14,106 nucleotides of DNA from Phoronis pallida. Taxonomy: Eukaryota > Phoronida > Phoronidae. A program made the translations under genes and the position numbers. Of this stretch, positions 13,771 through 14,106 are shown piece by piece. The notes beneath the pieces are model-generated. The model was not told the DNA's origin and made no database searches. It worked only from the letters and a program-made list of their open reading frames with translations. The first letter of the stretch is position 1. Each line of letters begins with the position of its first letter. The stretch is from the NCBI GenBank assembly GCA_028565715.1, contig JAOXYC010097779.1, positions 1-14,106 of the forward strand, written 5' to 3'.

Positions 13771-13980
13771 GGGCTATTCCAGCAAAAACGGTACCCTAAG
13801 GGGGAAGGCAGCTTAAATTAAGCTGCATAGGTGAAAATTAATCAATATTGGGTAGGTGGGTATTTTCTGAAAAAAATATATATAAGTATAAGAAAACATT
13901 TTAATTAAAATTGAATAATGTGGGTAGGTGGGTATAAAATTAATTAAAATACAGGGTACGTTTTTTGCTGGAATAGCTCT
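13771..13980. mobile_element. Non-autonomous TIR element (MITE), copy B
   Basis: Terminal inverted repeats of about 27 bp: the left end GGGCTATTCCAGCAAAAACG plus GTACCCT matches the complement of the right end (AGGGTACGTTTTTTGCTGGA plus ATAGCTCT) with few differences. It is 210 bp long with no ORF and two internal GGGTAGGTGGGTA motifs. The better preserved of the two copies in the window; copy A is at 6509-6736. Confidence 0.88.
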
Positions 13981-14106
13981 AATAATGTATCAGACAAAAA
14001 GAAATCAACATAATGTTGCTTTTCTGGTAATGCAGAAACATCAGTTTCCCGTTACAAGTTAAAATTACAAACAAGCCACCTAAGTTTTATCAACATTTTC
14101 CTGACT

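Larger units (their letters stand above)
13265..14106. other. Upstream region of the lectin gene
   Basis: This should contain the lectin 5' UTR and promoter on the minus strand. I see no convincing TATA box or other element. It holds the tandem duplication at 13614-13677 and the TIR element at 13771-13980. No missing USP47 C-terminal exon was recognised on the plus strand. Confidence 0.6.

Overview
The window is animal nuclear DNA: AT-rich, with short exons bounded by GT..AG introns of about 0.2-1.6 kb and many small dispersed repeats. Protein content and repeat style fit a lophotrochozoan, most likely a bivalve mollusc; the phylum is inferred.

The main gene, on the + strand, is the 3' two thirds of USP47, a ubiquitin-specific protease. 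I rebuilt 17 consecutive coding exons from 440 to 11652. All junction phases agree, and they give about 860 codons (2,584 nt) without a stop. They start just before the catalytic His box and run through the end of the USP domain, the conserved post-catalytic modules, an acidic low-complexity linker (7101-7785) and most of the C-terminal region. The N-terminal part with the Cys box lies upstream of the window. The last roughly 35 residues known from vertebrate USP47 were not found and probably lie downstream.

On the - strand, 13264-12000, is a complete two-exon gene for a secreted C-type-lectin-domain protein: signal peptide, coiled-coil neck, and a six-cysteine CTLD whose usual Ca2+/sugar motifs are absent. 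Its second exon is too short to stand out as an ORF and was found by reading the reverse strand. It lies antisense to USP47, either nested in a terminal USP47 intron or convergent with its end.

The introns hold most of the unusual structure: two tRNA-like elements with Pol III boxes and T-runs (572-646, 5215-5289), two foldback palindromes (3626-3740, 5577-5864), a pair of related TIR elements (6509-6736, 13771-13980), a pair of related 'GCGC' repeats (8360-8520, 12310-12445), and a 14-copy, 36-bp satellite (10940-11443) whose decayed outer part runs up to the splice acceptor of the last USP47 exon seen. The two genes show no functional link beyond overlap. I see no evidence for a wholly new multi-gene system; the most interesting items are the satellite at a splice site, the antisense lectin gene and the paired antisense tRNA-like elements.
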